From the NCBI GenBank assembly GCA_946885665.1, contig CAMPGT010000165.1, positions 1-8,633 on the forward strand: a DNA stretch of 8,633 nucleotides, read 5' to 3'. The notes under the pieces were generated by a model. That model was not told the DNA's origin, did not search any database, and worked only from the letters and a program-made list of their open reading frames with translations. A program made the position numbers and the translations under genes. Numbering within the stretch: position 1 is the stretch's first letter; every line of letters starts with the position of its first letter. This DNA is from an uncultured Chitinophagaceae bacterium. GTDB lineage: Bacteria > Bacteroidota > Bacteroidia > Chitinophagales > Chitinophagaceae. Positions 1 to 7,235 of this stretch are shown in pieces.

Positions 1-1152
1 CAGCCGCGGAACGCCGTTCTCCACCAGCACCTCGGCCGGCTTATACCTGGAATTATAATTAGAAGACATCTCAAAACAATAAGCACCCGCATTCTTAAAC
101 ACCACAAAATCCCCCTCCCTTATCTCATTCACTTCACGGTTAGTGGCAAACGTATCGGTTTCACAGATGTTACCGGTGATATTGTAAATCTTGAACGCAC
201 CTTCAGGATTTGAAATATTCACGATGGTGTGCCACGCATCATAAAACATCGGCCTGATCAAATGATTCAAACCCGTGTTCAACCCCGCAAAGGTAATAGC
301 AGTCGTTTCCTTGATCACATTGACCGTGGCAACAAAATACCCTGCCTCGCTCACAATAAATTTTCCCGGCTCAAACCACAGCCGCAGCTTTTTACCCGCC
401 AACTTTTCAAACGCCGATACTGACTCTGCCAGCCTTTTGCCGAGCAGGTCTATATCCGTTTCATGATCGCCGGGGCGGTAAGCCACTTTAAACCCACCAC
501 CAAGATCCAAAAACTCGAGGTTCTCAAATTCCTTCGAGAGGTTAAACAGCAATTCAACGCCTTTCACAAACACGTCAATGTCTTTGATGTCGCTGCCGGT
601 GTGAATGTGCAATCCACGAATCACCACACCGGTTTCCTGCACCACCTTCTTCACCTCGTTGATCTGCTCGATAGGAATACCAAACTTGCTCGCATCGTGG
701 CCAGTAGAAATTTTGATGTTGCCGCCTGCCATAATATTGGGCCGCAGCCGTACGCCCACCGGGTATGATGCCCCAAACTTCTGCCCAAACTTCCTGAGAT
801 TCGAAATGCTGTCTATGTTGATGTTGACGCGAAAAGCGGCTACTTCTTCGAGTTCGGCAAATGAAATATTATTCGACGTGTAGAGGATGCGCTCCGGCGT
901 GAACCCCGCATGCACCGCCAACTTCACTTCGTTGGACGAGCTGCAGTCGATGTTGCAGCCTATGTCGCGGATAAAACGCAGCACGCTCAGGTTGGTGAGG
1001 GCCTTGCAGGCATAGAAAATATTCGCATCAAACCCCGCGAAGGCGTTCTTCAGGCGTTGGTATTGCGACTTTATTTTTTCAGCGTTGTAAACGTATAGTG
1101 GAGATCCGTAGGTGTTAGCGAGCTTTATCAGGAATTCATTTGAAAGATGCAT
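1..1152 (-). CDS. lysA: Diaminopimelate decarboxylase, C-terminus cut off by the window edge
   Basis: This PLP enzyme decarboxylates meso-diaminopimelate to L-lysine, the last step of lysine synthesis, in the cytoplasm. The reading frame stays open from the ATG at 1152 to base 1, giving 384 residues with no stop; the family is about 400 long, so roughly the last 15-20 residues lie outside. Visible fold-type III decarboxylase motifs are YACKAL (Lys50, the PLP Schiff-base lysine), SKFGI (155-159), LHIHTGS (181-187), the phosphate-binding GGG (218-220), EPGK (261-264), LIRPMFYDAWH (298-308), the catalytic Cys330-Glu331 in GNICETDTF, and AYCFEMSSNYN (357-367). EPGK and AYCFEMSS replace the EPGR and AYG forms common elsewhere; I associate them with Bacteroidota LysA. 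Ornithine or arginine decarboxylases share the fold, but the CE and SSNYN motifs favour LysA. The start lies 15 bases after the scpB stop, so it is probably the third gene of an atpG-scpB-lysA operon. Confidence 0.95.
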   Translation of the reverse strand, partial: MHLSNEFLIKLANTYGSPLYVYNAEKIKSQYQRLKNAFAGFDANIFYACKALTNLSVLRFIRDIGCNIDCSSSNEVKLAVHAGFTPERILYTSNNISFAELEEVAAFRVNINIDSISNLRKFGQKFGASYPVGVRLRPNIMAGGNIKISTGHDASKFGIPIEQINEVKKVVQETGVVIRGLHIHTGSDIKDIDVFVKGVELLFNLSKEFENLEFLDLGGGFKVAYRPGDHETDIDLLGKRLAESVSAFEKLAGKKLRLWFEPGKFIVSEAGYFVATVNVIKETTAITFAGLNTGLNHLIRPMFYDAWHTIVNISNPEGAFKIYNITGNICETDTFATNREVNEIREGDFVVFKNAGAYCFEMSSNYNSRYKPAEVLVENGVPRL

Positions 1153-1167
1153 GGATGAGTGCGTAAT

Positions 1168-1872
1168 TTACGGGGTATTCTGTTCGTCGTTATTTTCTTG
1201 TTCGTTGTCCGGTTCGCTGCCCTGGTCGCCCTCAATACCCGGCTCCTTCAGTTCGCCATTCTCCGTAACGATCAAAGCCGATTCTTCAGCCATCCTGTTC
1301 ACCATCGTGGGGTCAACCATATCTTCACTGAACACCTCTTTCAGTTTAGGCAGGTCATCGGCTGAATTAATACCGAAGTAATCCATGAACGTACGCGAGG
1401 TATTATAAATAAGGGGCTTGCCGGGCAGTTCCTCATTTCTTCCGCTGATCACGATCAGTTCCTTTTCGAGCAGTTTCTGAATGGAATAATCGCAGCTTAC
1501 GCCCCTGATGCTTTCGATATCGCCCTTTGTGATAGGTTGTTTATACGCAATGATCGCCAGCGTTTCAAGCGCCGCGGCCGATAATTTTTTCAGGTATTTT
1601 TCACCATTCAGTTGGGCAATGGTTTTGTGGTATTCCTTCTTGGTAAGAAATTGCCATCCTCCCCCGCTTTCCCTCATTTCAAAGGGGTAGAAGTCGGAGC
1701 CGTACTTTTCAACGATACCCTCAAGCGCCGTCTGCACCTGTTCCATGGTAATCTTATCATCCATAAAGCCGAAGGCGTTATTGATGAGATCGGTGATGTC
1801 GATGGGAGTGAGCGGCTTGTCGCTTGCGAAAACCAGCGCTTCGATATGCGGAATGAGGTTGCCTATTTCCAT
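1168..1872 (-). CDS. scpB: Segregation and condensation protein B
   Basis: ScpB is the winged-helix (kite) subunit that dimerises, binds the kleisin ScpA and completes the Smc-ScpAB condensin, which compacts and separates the nucleoid. The 234-residue product shows the family pattern: an N-terminal helix with HIEALVFASDKPLT (residues 9-22), a middle segment LSAAALETLAIIAYKQPITKG (about 97-117), the nearby IRGVSCDYSIQKLLEKELI stretch, then GRNEELPGKPLIYNTSRTFMDYFGI, the standard end of the second winged helix. After about residue 190 comes an acidic, low-complexity tail rich in E, D, N and Q, which is not part of the conserved core and is probably disordered. The start follows the atpG stop by 16 bases. 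Smc and ScpA are not in the window, which is common outside Firmicutes. Confidence 0.95.
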   Translation of the reverse strand: MEIGNLIPHIEALVFASDKPLTPIDITDLINNAFGFMDDKITMEQVQTALEGIVEKYGSDFYPFEMRESGGGWQFLTKKEYHKTIAQLNGEKYLKKLSAAALETLAIIAYKQPITKGDIESIRGVSCDYSIQKLLEKELIVISGRNEELPGKPLIYNTSRTFMDYFGINSADDLPKLKEVFSEDMVDPTMVNRMAEESALIVTENGELKEPGIEGDQGSEPDNEQENNDEQNTP

Positions 1873-1888
1873 TTTAAGTTAAAACGTT

Positions 1889-2770
1889 TTATCCGTTTAG
1901 GGCAGCGGCGCCACTAACGATCTCGGTAAGCTCGGTGGTAATTGCAGCCTGGCGGGCGCGGTTGTAAGATATCCTCAGCGACTTGAGCAACTCGTTCGCG
2001 TTCTCGGTGGCTTTGTCCATAGCGGTCATGCGCGCGCCATGTTCCGAGGCGTTCGCATCCAGCACCGCCTTGTATAATTGGGTGTTCAATATTTTGGGCA
2101 TCAGCTCGCTGATCAACTGCTCCTTCGACGGATCATAGATGAAATCCGCCTTCTTCGCGCCTTCCTTCGATTCGACTTTTGGTATGGGCAGAAAACGCTC
2201 AACCACAAATTTCTGCGTGGCGGCGTTCCTGAACTCGCTGTAAACAATCTCGATCCTGTCGAAACGCTTTTCTTCGAAAGCTTTTACGGCGGCCTGCGAA
2301 GCGGCCTGTACGCTTTCGAAATTCAGATTGAGAAAAATATCTTTAAACTGGGCATCGACCCTGAACCTGTTTTTTAGAAAATGCTCATAGCCCTTCTTGC
2401 CAATGGTCCAAAGTTCTACATTTCCTTTCTGCGCCTGCGCGGCGTATTTTTCGACGATGGCCAGCTTTGCCAGCTTGATGATGTTCGCATTGTAGGCGCC
2501 GCATAGACCCCTGTCGCTGGTAATCACGATCAGCAGTACATTTTCGACCGGCCGTTCGACTGCCAGGTTCATTCCCAGATCGCCCTCAGAATTGCTGACG
2601 ATGTTGCTGAGCAGCTCCTGCAGCTTCTTTGCATACGGCCTCATCTGGACGATGCCATCCTGCGCCTTGCGCAGCTTGGCCGCACTCACCATCTTCATCG
2701 CCTTGGTGATCTGCTGCGTGTTTTGCACGGATTTTATACGGTTACGTACTTCTTTTAACTGCCCTGCCAT
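1889..2770 (-). CDS. atpG: F1F0 ATP synthase gamma subunit
   Basis: This is the central rotor shaft of F1, coupling ring rotation to catalysis in the alpha3beta3 head at the inner face of the membrane. The protein has 293 residues, close to the usual 285-295. The N-terminal coiled-coil helix carries RIKSVQNTQQITKAMKMVSA (11-30), the core has ITSDRGLCGAYNANI (83-97), and the C-terminal helix has RMTAMDKATENANELL and ends in YNRARQAAITTELTEIVSGA (269-288). The frame is open upstream to 2986, but the extra 72 residues overlap the divergent surE and have no family counterpart; the start at 2770 (MAGQLKEV) matches the family N-terminus and sits about 21 bases after a -7 box. No other atp gene adjoins it: surE is divergent upstream and scpB follows. 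It therefore appears separated from the rest of the ATP synthase genes. Confidence 0.97.
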   Translation of the reverse strand: MAGQLKEVRNRIKSVQNTQQITKAMKMVSAAKLRKAQDGIVQMRPYAKKLQELLSNIVSNSEGDLGMNLAVERPVENVLLIVITSDRGLCGAYNANIIKLAKLAIVEKYAAQAQKGNVELWTIGKKGYEHFLKNRFRVDAQFKDIFLNLNFESVQAASQAAVKAFEEKRFDRIEIVYSEFRNAATQKFVVERFLPIPKVESKEGAKKADFIYDPSKEQLISELMPKILNTQLYKAVLDANASEHGARMTAMDKATENANELLKSLRISYNRARQAAITTELTEIVSGAAALNG

Positions 2771-2791
2771 AGTGATTTTTTTAACCGGGTG

Positions 2792-2799
2792 CAAAGGTA
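2792..2799 (-). promoter_or_regulatory. Candidate -7 promoter box for atpG
   Basis: Read on the minus strand, the bases are TACCTTTG followed by CA, a full match to the Bacteroidota primary sigma-factor -7 element TAnnTTTG. It ends 21 bases before the atpG ATG, giving a predicted leader of roughly 15 bases. I find no clear TTG at the expected -33 distance, so the call rests on the -7 box and its position. The box lies in the short gap shared with the divergent surE, so the two promoters must overlap or interleave. Confidence 0.55.
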
Positions 2800-2825
2800 T
2801 GTTTTTTGCCTTACTTTTATGCCTT

Positions 2826-3638
2826 ATGGCAAAAGCAAAAGCTAAAGCTAAAAAGAAGGACCAGCCGGTCATTCTTATCACCAATGACGATGGAATAACC
2901 GCCCCCGGGATCCGCAACCTTGTTGAAGCCGTAAGGGATCTCGGAAAGATCGTTGTGGTGGCCCCCGATAAGCCCCAGTCGGGCATGGGTCACGCCATCA
3001 CCATCGGCCACCCCCTTCGCCTCCACCCCGCCCAGGTTTTTGGCGACATCGAGTCGTACCAGTGCACCGGCACCCCCGTAGATTGCGTTAAGCTGGCCGT
3101 GGATAAAATACTGCACCGCAAGCCGGACATCTGCCTGAGCGGCATCAACCATGGCGCCAACCACTCGATCAACGTCATCTACTCCGGCACTATGTCGGCA
3201 GCGGTCGAAGCCGCCATCGAAAGCATCCCGTCCATCGGCTTCTCATTGCTCGACTACAGCATAGAAGCCGATTTTAGTGCTGCCAGGGTATATGCACGTA
3301 TGATCGTCCAGAAAATGATGTCGACACGCCTCGACAAACACACCATCCTGAACGTGAACTTTCCCGCGGTAGACAAAAAACTCATACGCGGCGTGAAGAT
3401 GTGCAGGCAGGCCTATGCAAAGTATGAAGAAGACTTCCTCGAACGCGACGACCCGCACGGCAGAAAATATTTTTGGCTCACCGGCGATTTTGTGAATATG
3501 GACAGGGGGAAAGATACCGACGTTTGGGCACTGAAGAATAATTACGTGAGCGTGGTGCCGGTGCAGTTCGACATGACCAATTACGAACTGAAAAACAAAC
3601 TCGAGAAAACCTGGAAATTCGATGCTCAAAAGAGATGA
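2826..3638 (+). CDS. surE: 5'/3'-nucleotidase SurE, first copy, with Ala/Lys-rich N-terminal extension
   Basis: SurE is a metal-dependent phosphatase that removes phosphate from nucleoside 5'- and 3'-monophosphates in the cytoplasm and is linked to stationary-phase survival. The 270-residue product has the metal-binding NDDG (20-23, with Asp21 and Asp22), Ser52 in PQSGMGHAIT, GTPVDCVKLA (82-91) and Asn108 in LSGINHGAN. The conserved LNVNFPAV and DDPHGRKYFW segments follow. The core begins near residue 14; before it lies MAKAKAKAKKKDQ, a basic extension missing from the second copy at 7860-8600. I chose ATG 2826 because it leads straight into the basic tail; an in-frame ATG at 2799 would add the hydrophobic stretch MFFALLLCL and cannot be excluded. 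A weak -7-like TACTTTTA at 2812-2819 precedes it. It is first in a likely operon with a membrane protein and lpxB, and divergent from atpG. Confidence 0.94.
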   Translation: MAKAKAKAKKKDQPVILITNDDGITAPGIRNLVEAVRDLGKIVVVAPDKPQSGMGHAITIGHPLRLHPAQVFGDIESYQCTGTPVDCVKLAVDKILHRKPDICLSGINHGANHSINVIYSGTMSAAVEAAIESIPSIGFSLLDYSIEADFSAARVYARMIVQKMMSTRLDKHTILNVNFPAVDKKLIRGVKMCRQAYAKYEEDFLERDDPHGRKYFWLTGDFVNMDRGKDTDVWALKNNYVSVVPVQFDMTNYELKNKLEKTWKFDAQKR

Positions 3639-3915
3639 CATACGCCTTGGACTCATACTCGGCTTTATCGCACCCATACTGAGCCTGGGAATCTACTACC
3701 TGGTAAAGTTCTATCCCACCTTCACCCTCAAAGATTTTTTCACTTTCATCACCGCCAGCAAATCCCAGATCACAGCCGTTTCCGTTCCGTGCCTCGTGCT
3801 TAACATAGCGCTGTTTACCGTTTATATTAATTCACACCGCGATAAGACAGCAAGAGGTATTTTCGCAGTGACGCTTGTTTATGCCATAGGTACCTTATTG
3901 CTGAAATTTATTTAG
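3622..3915 (+). CDS. Small three-helix membrane protein between surE and lpxB, function unknown
   Basis: I do not recognise a characterised family. The 97-residue protein starts with a short charged segment (MLKRDDIR). Three hydrophobic stretches follow that look like transmembrane helices: about residues 8-30, 47-69 and 77-96, with basic residues between helices two and three (SHRDKTARG). There is no signal peptide cleavage site or catalytic motif. It is probably real because its ATG overlaps the end of surE by 17 bases in another frame, a mark of translational coupling, and its stop is only 12 bases before lpxB. Sitting in a surE-lpxB operon, it may act at the inner membrane in or near lipid A synthesis, but that is inference from position only. 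Confidence 0.8.
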   Translation: MLKRDDIRLGLILGFIAPILSLGIYYLVKFYPTFTLKDFFTFITASKSQITAVSVPCLVLNIALFTVYINSHRDKTARGIFAVTLVYAIGTLLLKFI

Positions 3916-3927
3916 AAAAAACAGGAG

Positions 3928-5070
3928 ATGAAGTATTATATCATCGCAGGTGAAGCGTCGGGGGACCTTCATGGAAGCAATCTTATTCGGGAGATCCGCA
4001 AGCTGGACAACATCGCAGACATCCGCTGCTGGGGCGGCGACCTGATGGAACATGCAGGGGCCCATCTTGTAAAACATTACAGGGACCTTGCCTATATGGG
4101 ATTCATTGAAGTGGTGATGAACCTGCGCACGATCATGAAGAACCTGAAATTCTGCAAGCAGGACATTTTGCAGTTCAAACCCGATGTGATCATTCTCATA
4201 GATTACCCGGGATTCAACCTGCGCATTGCCGAATGGGCGAAGCATCAGCACATCAAAGTGGCGTACTACATTTCGCCGCAAGTGTGGGCGTGGAAGGAAA
4301 ACCGCGTTAAACAGATCAGGAAGAACGTTGACAAGATGCTGGTGATATTACCTTTCGAAAAAGATTTTTATAAGAAGCGAAGCTTCGACGTGGAATACGT
4401 TGGCCACCCGCTGGCCGACGTGGTCGAATCGGCCCAGAACGATATAGAACCACTGCCCAATACACTTGCCTCTCCGCTCAATGAACCCAACATCATCGCG
4501 CTGCTTCCCGGCAGCCGCGCACAGGAAGTGACAAAAAAATTGCCGGTGATGCTCGAAGTGAGCCGCGCATTTCCCGATTACCGCTTCATCATCGCCAAGG
4601 CCCCGTCGCTCGACGACCGTTTTTATGAGCAGTTGATGGAACCCTATAAAAACGTACGCTCGATACGCAATAAAACCTATCAACTGCTGTTGCACGCAAA
4701 GGCGGCCCTTGTTACATCGGGCACGGCAACGCTCGAAACGGCGCTGTTCGGCGTGCCGCAGGTGGTGTGCTACAAAGGCTCGAACATTTCCTACCAGATC
4801 GCGAAGCGCCTGATCAAAGTAAAATACATTTCGCTCGTCAATTTGATCATGGACAAAGAAGTAGTGAAAGAACTGATACAAAATGAAATGAATGTGCAGA
4901 ACGTAACCACCGAGCTTAGGAGAGTATTAAAAGACCGCGACACCATCATACGGATGAAAAGAGATTATGCCGATCTGAAGAAGCTGCTGAGCGAAGGCGG
5001 GAACGCTTCAGAAAAAGCCGCTAAAAGCATCGTACAAATGATCAGACGGGCGCACGATATTAAAATCTGA
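3928..5070 (+). CDS. lpxB: Lipid-A-disaccharide synthase
   Basis: LpxB is a GT19 glycosyltransferase that joins UDP-2,3-diacylglucosamine and lipid X to make the lipid A disaccharide, working at the cytoplasmic face of the inner membrane. The 380-residue product has the family length and motifs: the N-terminal GEASGD (8-13), the IDYPGFNLRIA segment (91-101), YISPQVWAWKENR (114-126), VGHPLAD (158-164), LLPGSRAQEV (192-201) and the UDP-sugar binding region SGTATLETALFGVPQVVCYKG (264-284). All expected signature motifs are intact, so it should be active. The bases before the ATG contain AGGAG directly abutting the start, too close to be a normal Shine-Dalgarno site. It is the last gene of the surE operon; the following 263 bases contain no gene. 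Confidence 0.97.
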   Translation: MKYYIIAGEASGDLHGSNLIREIRKLDNIADIRCWGGDLMEHAGAHLVKHYRDLAYMGFIEVVMNLRTIMKNLKFCKQDILQFKPDVIILIDYPGFNLRIAEWAKHQHIKVAYYISPQVWAWKENRVKQIRKNVDKMLVILPFEKDFYKKRSFDVEYVGHPLADVVESAQNDIEPLPNTLASPLNEPNIIALLPGSRAQEVTKKLPVMLEVSRAFPDYRFIIAKAPSLDDRFYEQLMEPYKNVRSIRNKTYQLLLHAKAALVTSGTATLETALFGVPQVVCYKGSNISYQIAKRLIKVKYISLVNLIMDKEVVKELIQNEMNVQNVTTELRRVLKDRDTIIRMKRDYADLKKLLSEGGNASEKAAKSIVQMIRRAHDIKI

Positions 5071-5333
5071 TTAACACCGATAATTTTTTTTCACTAATAT
5101 ATTTTCTTTTTTTCGCTGTTCATGCACATCCTCACAAGAACTGAACATTTTTTTCCATATGTAACATACACGGTGTTATCAACTCATGTTTCCGTATGAA
5201 AATTTTGTAAAATTAATGTTCGTGAAAAATTCGTTAATGCGAGAAGTGTAAAATTTTTTCCTCAGTTGTTTCTGGCACCATTTTAGTTGCTCCGCGCAGG
5301 TTGATCTATCCTTTACCAGTAAAACTCTGACCA
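5071..5333. other. AT-rich intergenic region with no gene seen
   Basis: This gap separates lpxB from the lipoprotein gene. I found no open frame with protein-like content, no tRNA and no repeat. It holds long T tracts (for example 5083-5091) and an 8-base inverted repeat, TAACACCG at 5072-5079 and CGGTGTTA at 5171-5178, whose arms are too far apart for an ordinary terminator. The lipoprotein promoter should lie here. AAATTTTG at about 5199-5206 is an imperfect -7 match, but no convincing paired -33 element was seen. Confidence 0.6.
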
Positions 5334-7178
5334 ATGAACGCTAGAAATCGCGTGCTAACTGCTTGCGTGGGTCTGCTATGCATGTTCTCTTCGTGCCAAA
5401 AAGACCTCGATGTAATTGATGATGGCGCTGAATCGAAAACTATTTCCAGTAATTCAATTAATGACCAGGCGGAAACTTCACCACCAACATGGACGAGTGT
5501 GAAGGCGACAGTTAACTCGAATGTCGCAGGATTTTGGCAAGCCGTTCCTGTTAATTACAGCAAAACAACAAAGAAGTATCCACTCATTCTCTTTATTCAT
5601 GGCATCGGTGAGTTGGGTACAACACTATCGCGCATGAACTGCTGCGGATTGCCGAACCACCTCTATCACAAAACGTTTCCTGCTAATTTCAATATTGGTG
5701 GTGTAAACTATTCATTCATCGTTATTGCACCGCAGTTTAAAGTAAGACCCTCTGCAGCGCAAATGCAATCTGTTATTGATTACGCAAAAAGAAGGTGGAG
5801 AATCGATGAAACCAGGGTGTACGTTACAGGTTTAAGCATGGGTGGCGGATCCACATGGGATTACTCAGCAGTTTACGGGCAGAACGCAGCAGCGATCGTT
5901 CCTGTTGCTGCCGGTACAAAGCCAACTACCACCATGGCCGCAAACATTGCCAAGAAAAATCTTCCGATATGGGGTCTCTACTCAAGTGCAGACCAGGTGG
6001 TGCCTGTTCAGTGGGGACGTGATTTCTTCAGTTGGATCGATGCCAGGAACAGCGCTTACGCTTCAAGAACAAAACTTACGATATGGACAGACGTGAGCCA
6101 CAACTCTACGTGGGCGCGCGCGTTCAATCCAAAAACGAAAGTTGACGGCTACAATATTTACCAGTGGATGCTGCTTTACAAAAGAGGAACTTCCACCTAC
6201 GTTCCGCCTCCTCCAACATCATCGCCGGCGCCATCAGGCACTAACAAAGCTCCGGTGGCGCGTGCCGGATCCGATCAAACGATCTATCTTTCTGAAGGCA
6301 TCAACCGTGTAACACTCGATGGTACTTCGTCATCAGATGCCGACGGTTCAATTTCAAAATATGTGTGGACGAGAGTAAGCGGTCCCACCGATGGTGATCT
6401 GTTCGTATTCGGCACTGGTAAAACCTATGCTACCCACCTTATAAGAGGTACGTATGTTTTCCGCCTTACCGTTACCGACAACAAAGGCGCAACAGCATCC
6501 GACGACAGGGTGGTGTATGTACAGCAATCGCGCACATCAACATCTCCCGCTCCCGCGCCCTCACCTTCAGGTACAAACCAGGCTCCTGTTGCACGTGCCG
6601 GATCCGATCAAACGATCTATCTTTCTGAAGGCATCAACCGTGTAACACTCGACGGTACAACGTCATCGGACGCTGACGGCTCAATTTCAAAATATGTGTG
6701 GACAAGAATCAGTGGACCCACTGACGGCGATCTGTTCGTGTTCGGTACAGGTAAAGCTTACGCCGCACATTTGATAAGAGGTACGTACGTTTTCCGTATT
6801 ACCGTAACCGACAACAAAGGTGCAACGTCGTACGATGATAAAGTGGTGTATGTACAGCAATCACGCACTTCATCGTCGCCTGCTCCCACATCGGGCAACC
6901 AGGCGCCCATTGCACGGGCCGGCGCTAATAAAACTATTTATCTTTCCCAGGGCATCAACAGGGTAACGCTCGATGCTACATCATCGGCTGATCCGGATGG
7001 CTCAATAGTAAGATATGTTTGGACAAAGAGGACAGGACCGAAAGCAGATCTTTACACTTTCGCAACCGGAAGAACATACGCTGCGCATCTCGTTAGAGGA
7101 ACATACGATTTCGTGGTAACGGTTACCGACAACAAAGGAGCAACAGCTTCGGACAATTTAATTGTTTATGTGAAATAA
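5334..7178 (+). CDS. Surface lipoprotein with alpha/beta-hydrolase (esterase/peptidase-like) domain and three PKD domains
   Basis: The 614-residue protein is predicted to be a secreted, lipid-anchored hydrolase. Residues 1-20 form a type II signal peptide ending in the lipobox FSSC (Cys21). The residues after the cysteine, Q-K-D-L-D, resemble the Bacteroidota lipoprotein export signal that directs lipoproteins to the outside of the outer membrane. Residues about 55-285 form an alpha/beta-hydrolase domain: an oxyanion-hole type HG in LFIHGIGELG (86-95), nucleophile Ser168 in GLSMGGG, probable acid Asp220 in SSADQVVP, and probable base His256 in DVSHNSTW. The pattern resembles COG4099/CE1-like esterases, so the substrate is probably an ester, perhaps on a polysaccharide, but this is not proven. 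Pro/Ser/Thr linkers then separate three PKD-like domains (about 305-397, 416-508, 522-614), each with a VTDNKGA signature near its end. No type IX sorting domain follows, consistent with lipid anchoring. It has its own terminator. Confidence 0.88.
   Translation: MNARNRVLTACVGLLCMFSSCQKDLDVIDDGAESKTISSNSINDQAETSPPTWTSVKATVNSNVAGFWQAVPVNYSKTTKKYPLILFIHGIGELGTTLSRMNCCGLPNHLYHKTFPANFNIGGVNYSFIVIAPQFKVRPSAAQMQSVIDYAKRRWRIDETRVYVTGLSMGGGSTWDYSAVYGQNAAAIVPVAAGTKPTTTMAANIAKKNLPIWGLYSSADQVVPVQWGRDFFSWIDARNSAYASRTKLTIWTDVSHNSTWARAFNPKTKVDGYNIYQWMLLYKRGTSTYVPPPPTSSPAPSGTNKAPVARAGSDQTIYLSEGINRVTLDGTSSSDADGSISKYVWTRVSGPTDGDLFVFGTGKTYATHLIRGTYVFRLTVTDNKGATASDDRVVYVQQSRTSTSPAPAPSPSGTNQAPVARAGSDQTIYLSEGINRVTLDGTTSSDADGSISKYVWTRISGPTDGDLFVFGTGKAYAAHLIRGTYVFRITVTDNKGATSYDDKVVYVQQSRTSSSPAPTSGNQAPIARAGANKTIYLSQGINRVTLDATSSADPDGSIVRYVWTKRTGPKADLYTFATGRTYAAHLVRGTYDFVVTVTDNKGATASDNLIVYVK
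6261..6319 (+). repeat. 59-base exact repeat, copy 1 (PKD unit 1)
   Basis: This stretch is identical base for base to 6594-6652, including all synonymous positions, and covers the ARAGSDQTIYLSEGINRVTLD part of the first PKD unit. The match breaks at 6320 (t against c). The surrounding units have many synonymous differences, so the identity is localised. Confidence 0.9.
6594..6652 (+). repeat. 59-base exact repeat, copy 2 (PKD unit 2)
   Basis: This is the second copy of the exact repeat at 6261-6319, displaced by 333 bases. The corresponding part of PKD unit 3 (from about 6915) is strongly diverged. Confidence 0.9.
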
Positions 7179-7198
7179 TTCTCAAGACAATCAACTGC

Positions 7199-7228
7199 AA
7201 ACCCCGTAACTTTTTACGGGGTTTTTTT
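7199..7228 (+). terminator. Intrinsic terminator after the lipoprotein gene
   Basis: A perfect stem pairs AAACCCCGTAA (7199-7209) with TTACGGGGTTT (7214-7224) around a 4-base loop, cttt, and the right arm continues into a run of seven T (7222-7228). It starts 20 bases after the lipoprotein stop. The minus-strand SMR gene ends at 7236, so the hairpin sits between convergent genes; on that strand only three T follow the stem, so termination there would be weaker. Confidence 0.92.
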
Positions 7229-7235
7229 ATAGTGT

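Larger units (their letters stand above)
6246..7175 (+). repeat. Three tandem PKD-domain coding units
   Basis: Three units of about 280 bases encode the PKD domains of the lipoprotein, at roughly 6246-6524, 6579-6857 and 6897-7175. The period is 333 bases from unit 1 to 2 (111 codons) and 321 bases from unit 2 to 3 (107 codons), with Ser/Pro/Ala linkers between. Units 1 and 2 are nearly identical in protein sequence, and unit 3 is clearly diverged, especially around residues 528-533 and 565-575. Confidence 0.9.

Noticed and set aside
2592..2825. Upstream in-frame extension of surE copy 1 giving 348 residues
   Set aside because: The extra residues read antisense to atpG and have no SurE counterpart. 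The matching 72-residue extension of atpG (2771-2986) is rejected for the same reason.
3243..3677. 144-residue minus-strand open frame over the end of surE
   Set aside because: It overlaps the well-supported surE and the next gene's start, has no recognisable family and no promoter-like site; taken as antisense shadow.
4348..4881. 177-residue open frame on the minus strand inside lpxB
   Set aside because: It is a shadow frame: composition is rich in His, Arg, Phe and Val with no domain pattern, and the plus strand carries an intact LpxB with all motifs.
5072..5178. Inverted repeat TAACACCG / CGGTGTTA after lpxB
   Set aside because: The arms are 8 bases and 91 bases apart; a match of this size is fairly likely by chance in an AT-rich gap, and neither arm makes a terminator with the local T runs.
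6454..6645. 63-residue plus-strand frame inside the PKD region
   Set aside because: It lies in another frame of the lipoprotein gene and is generated by the repeated PKD and linker DNA.
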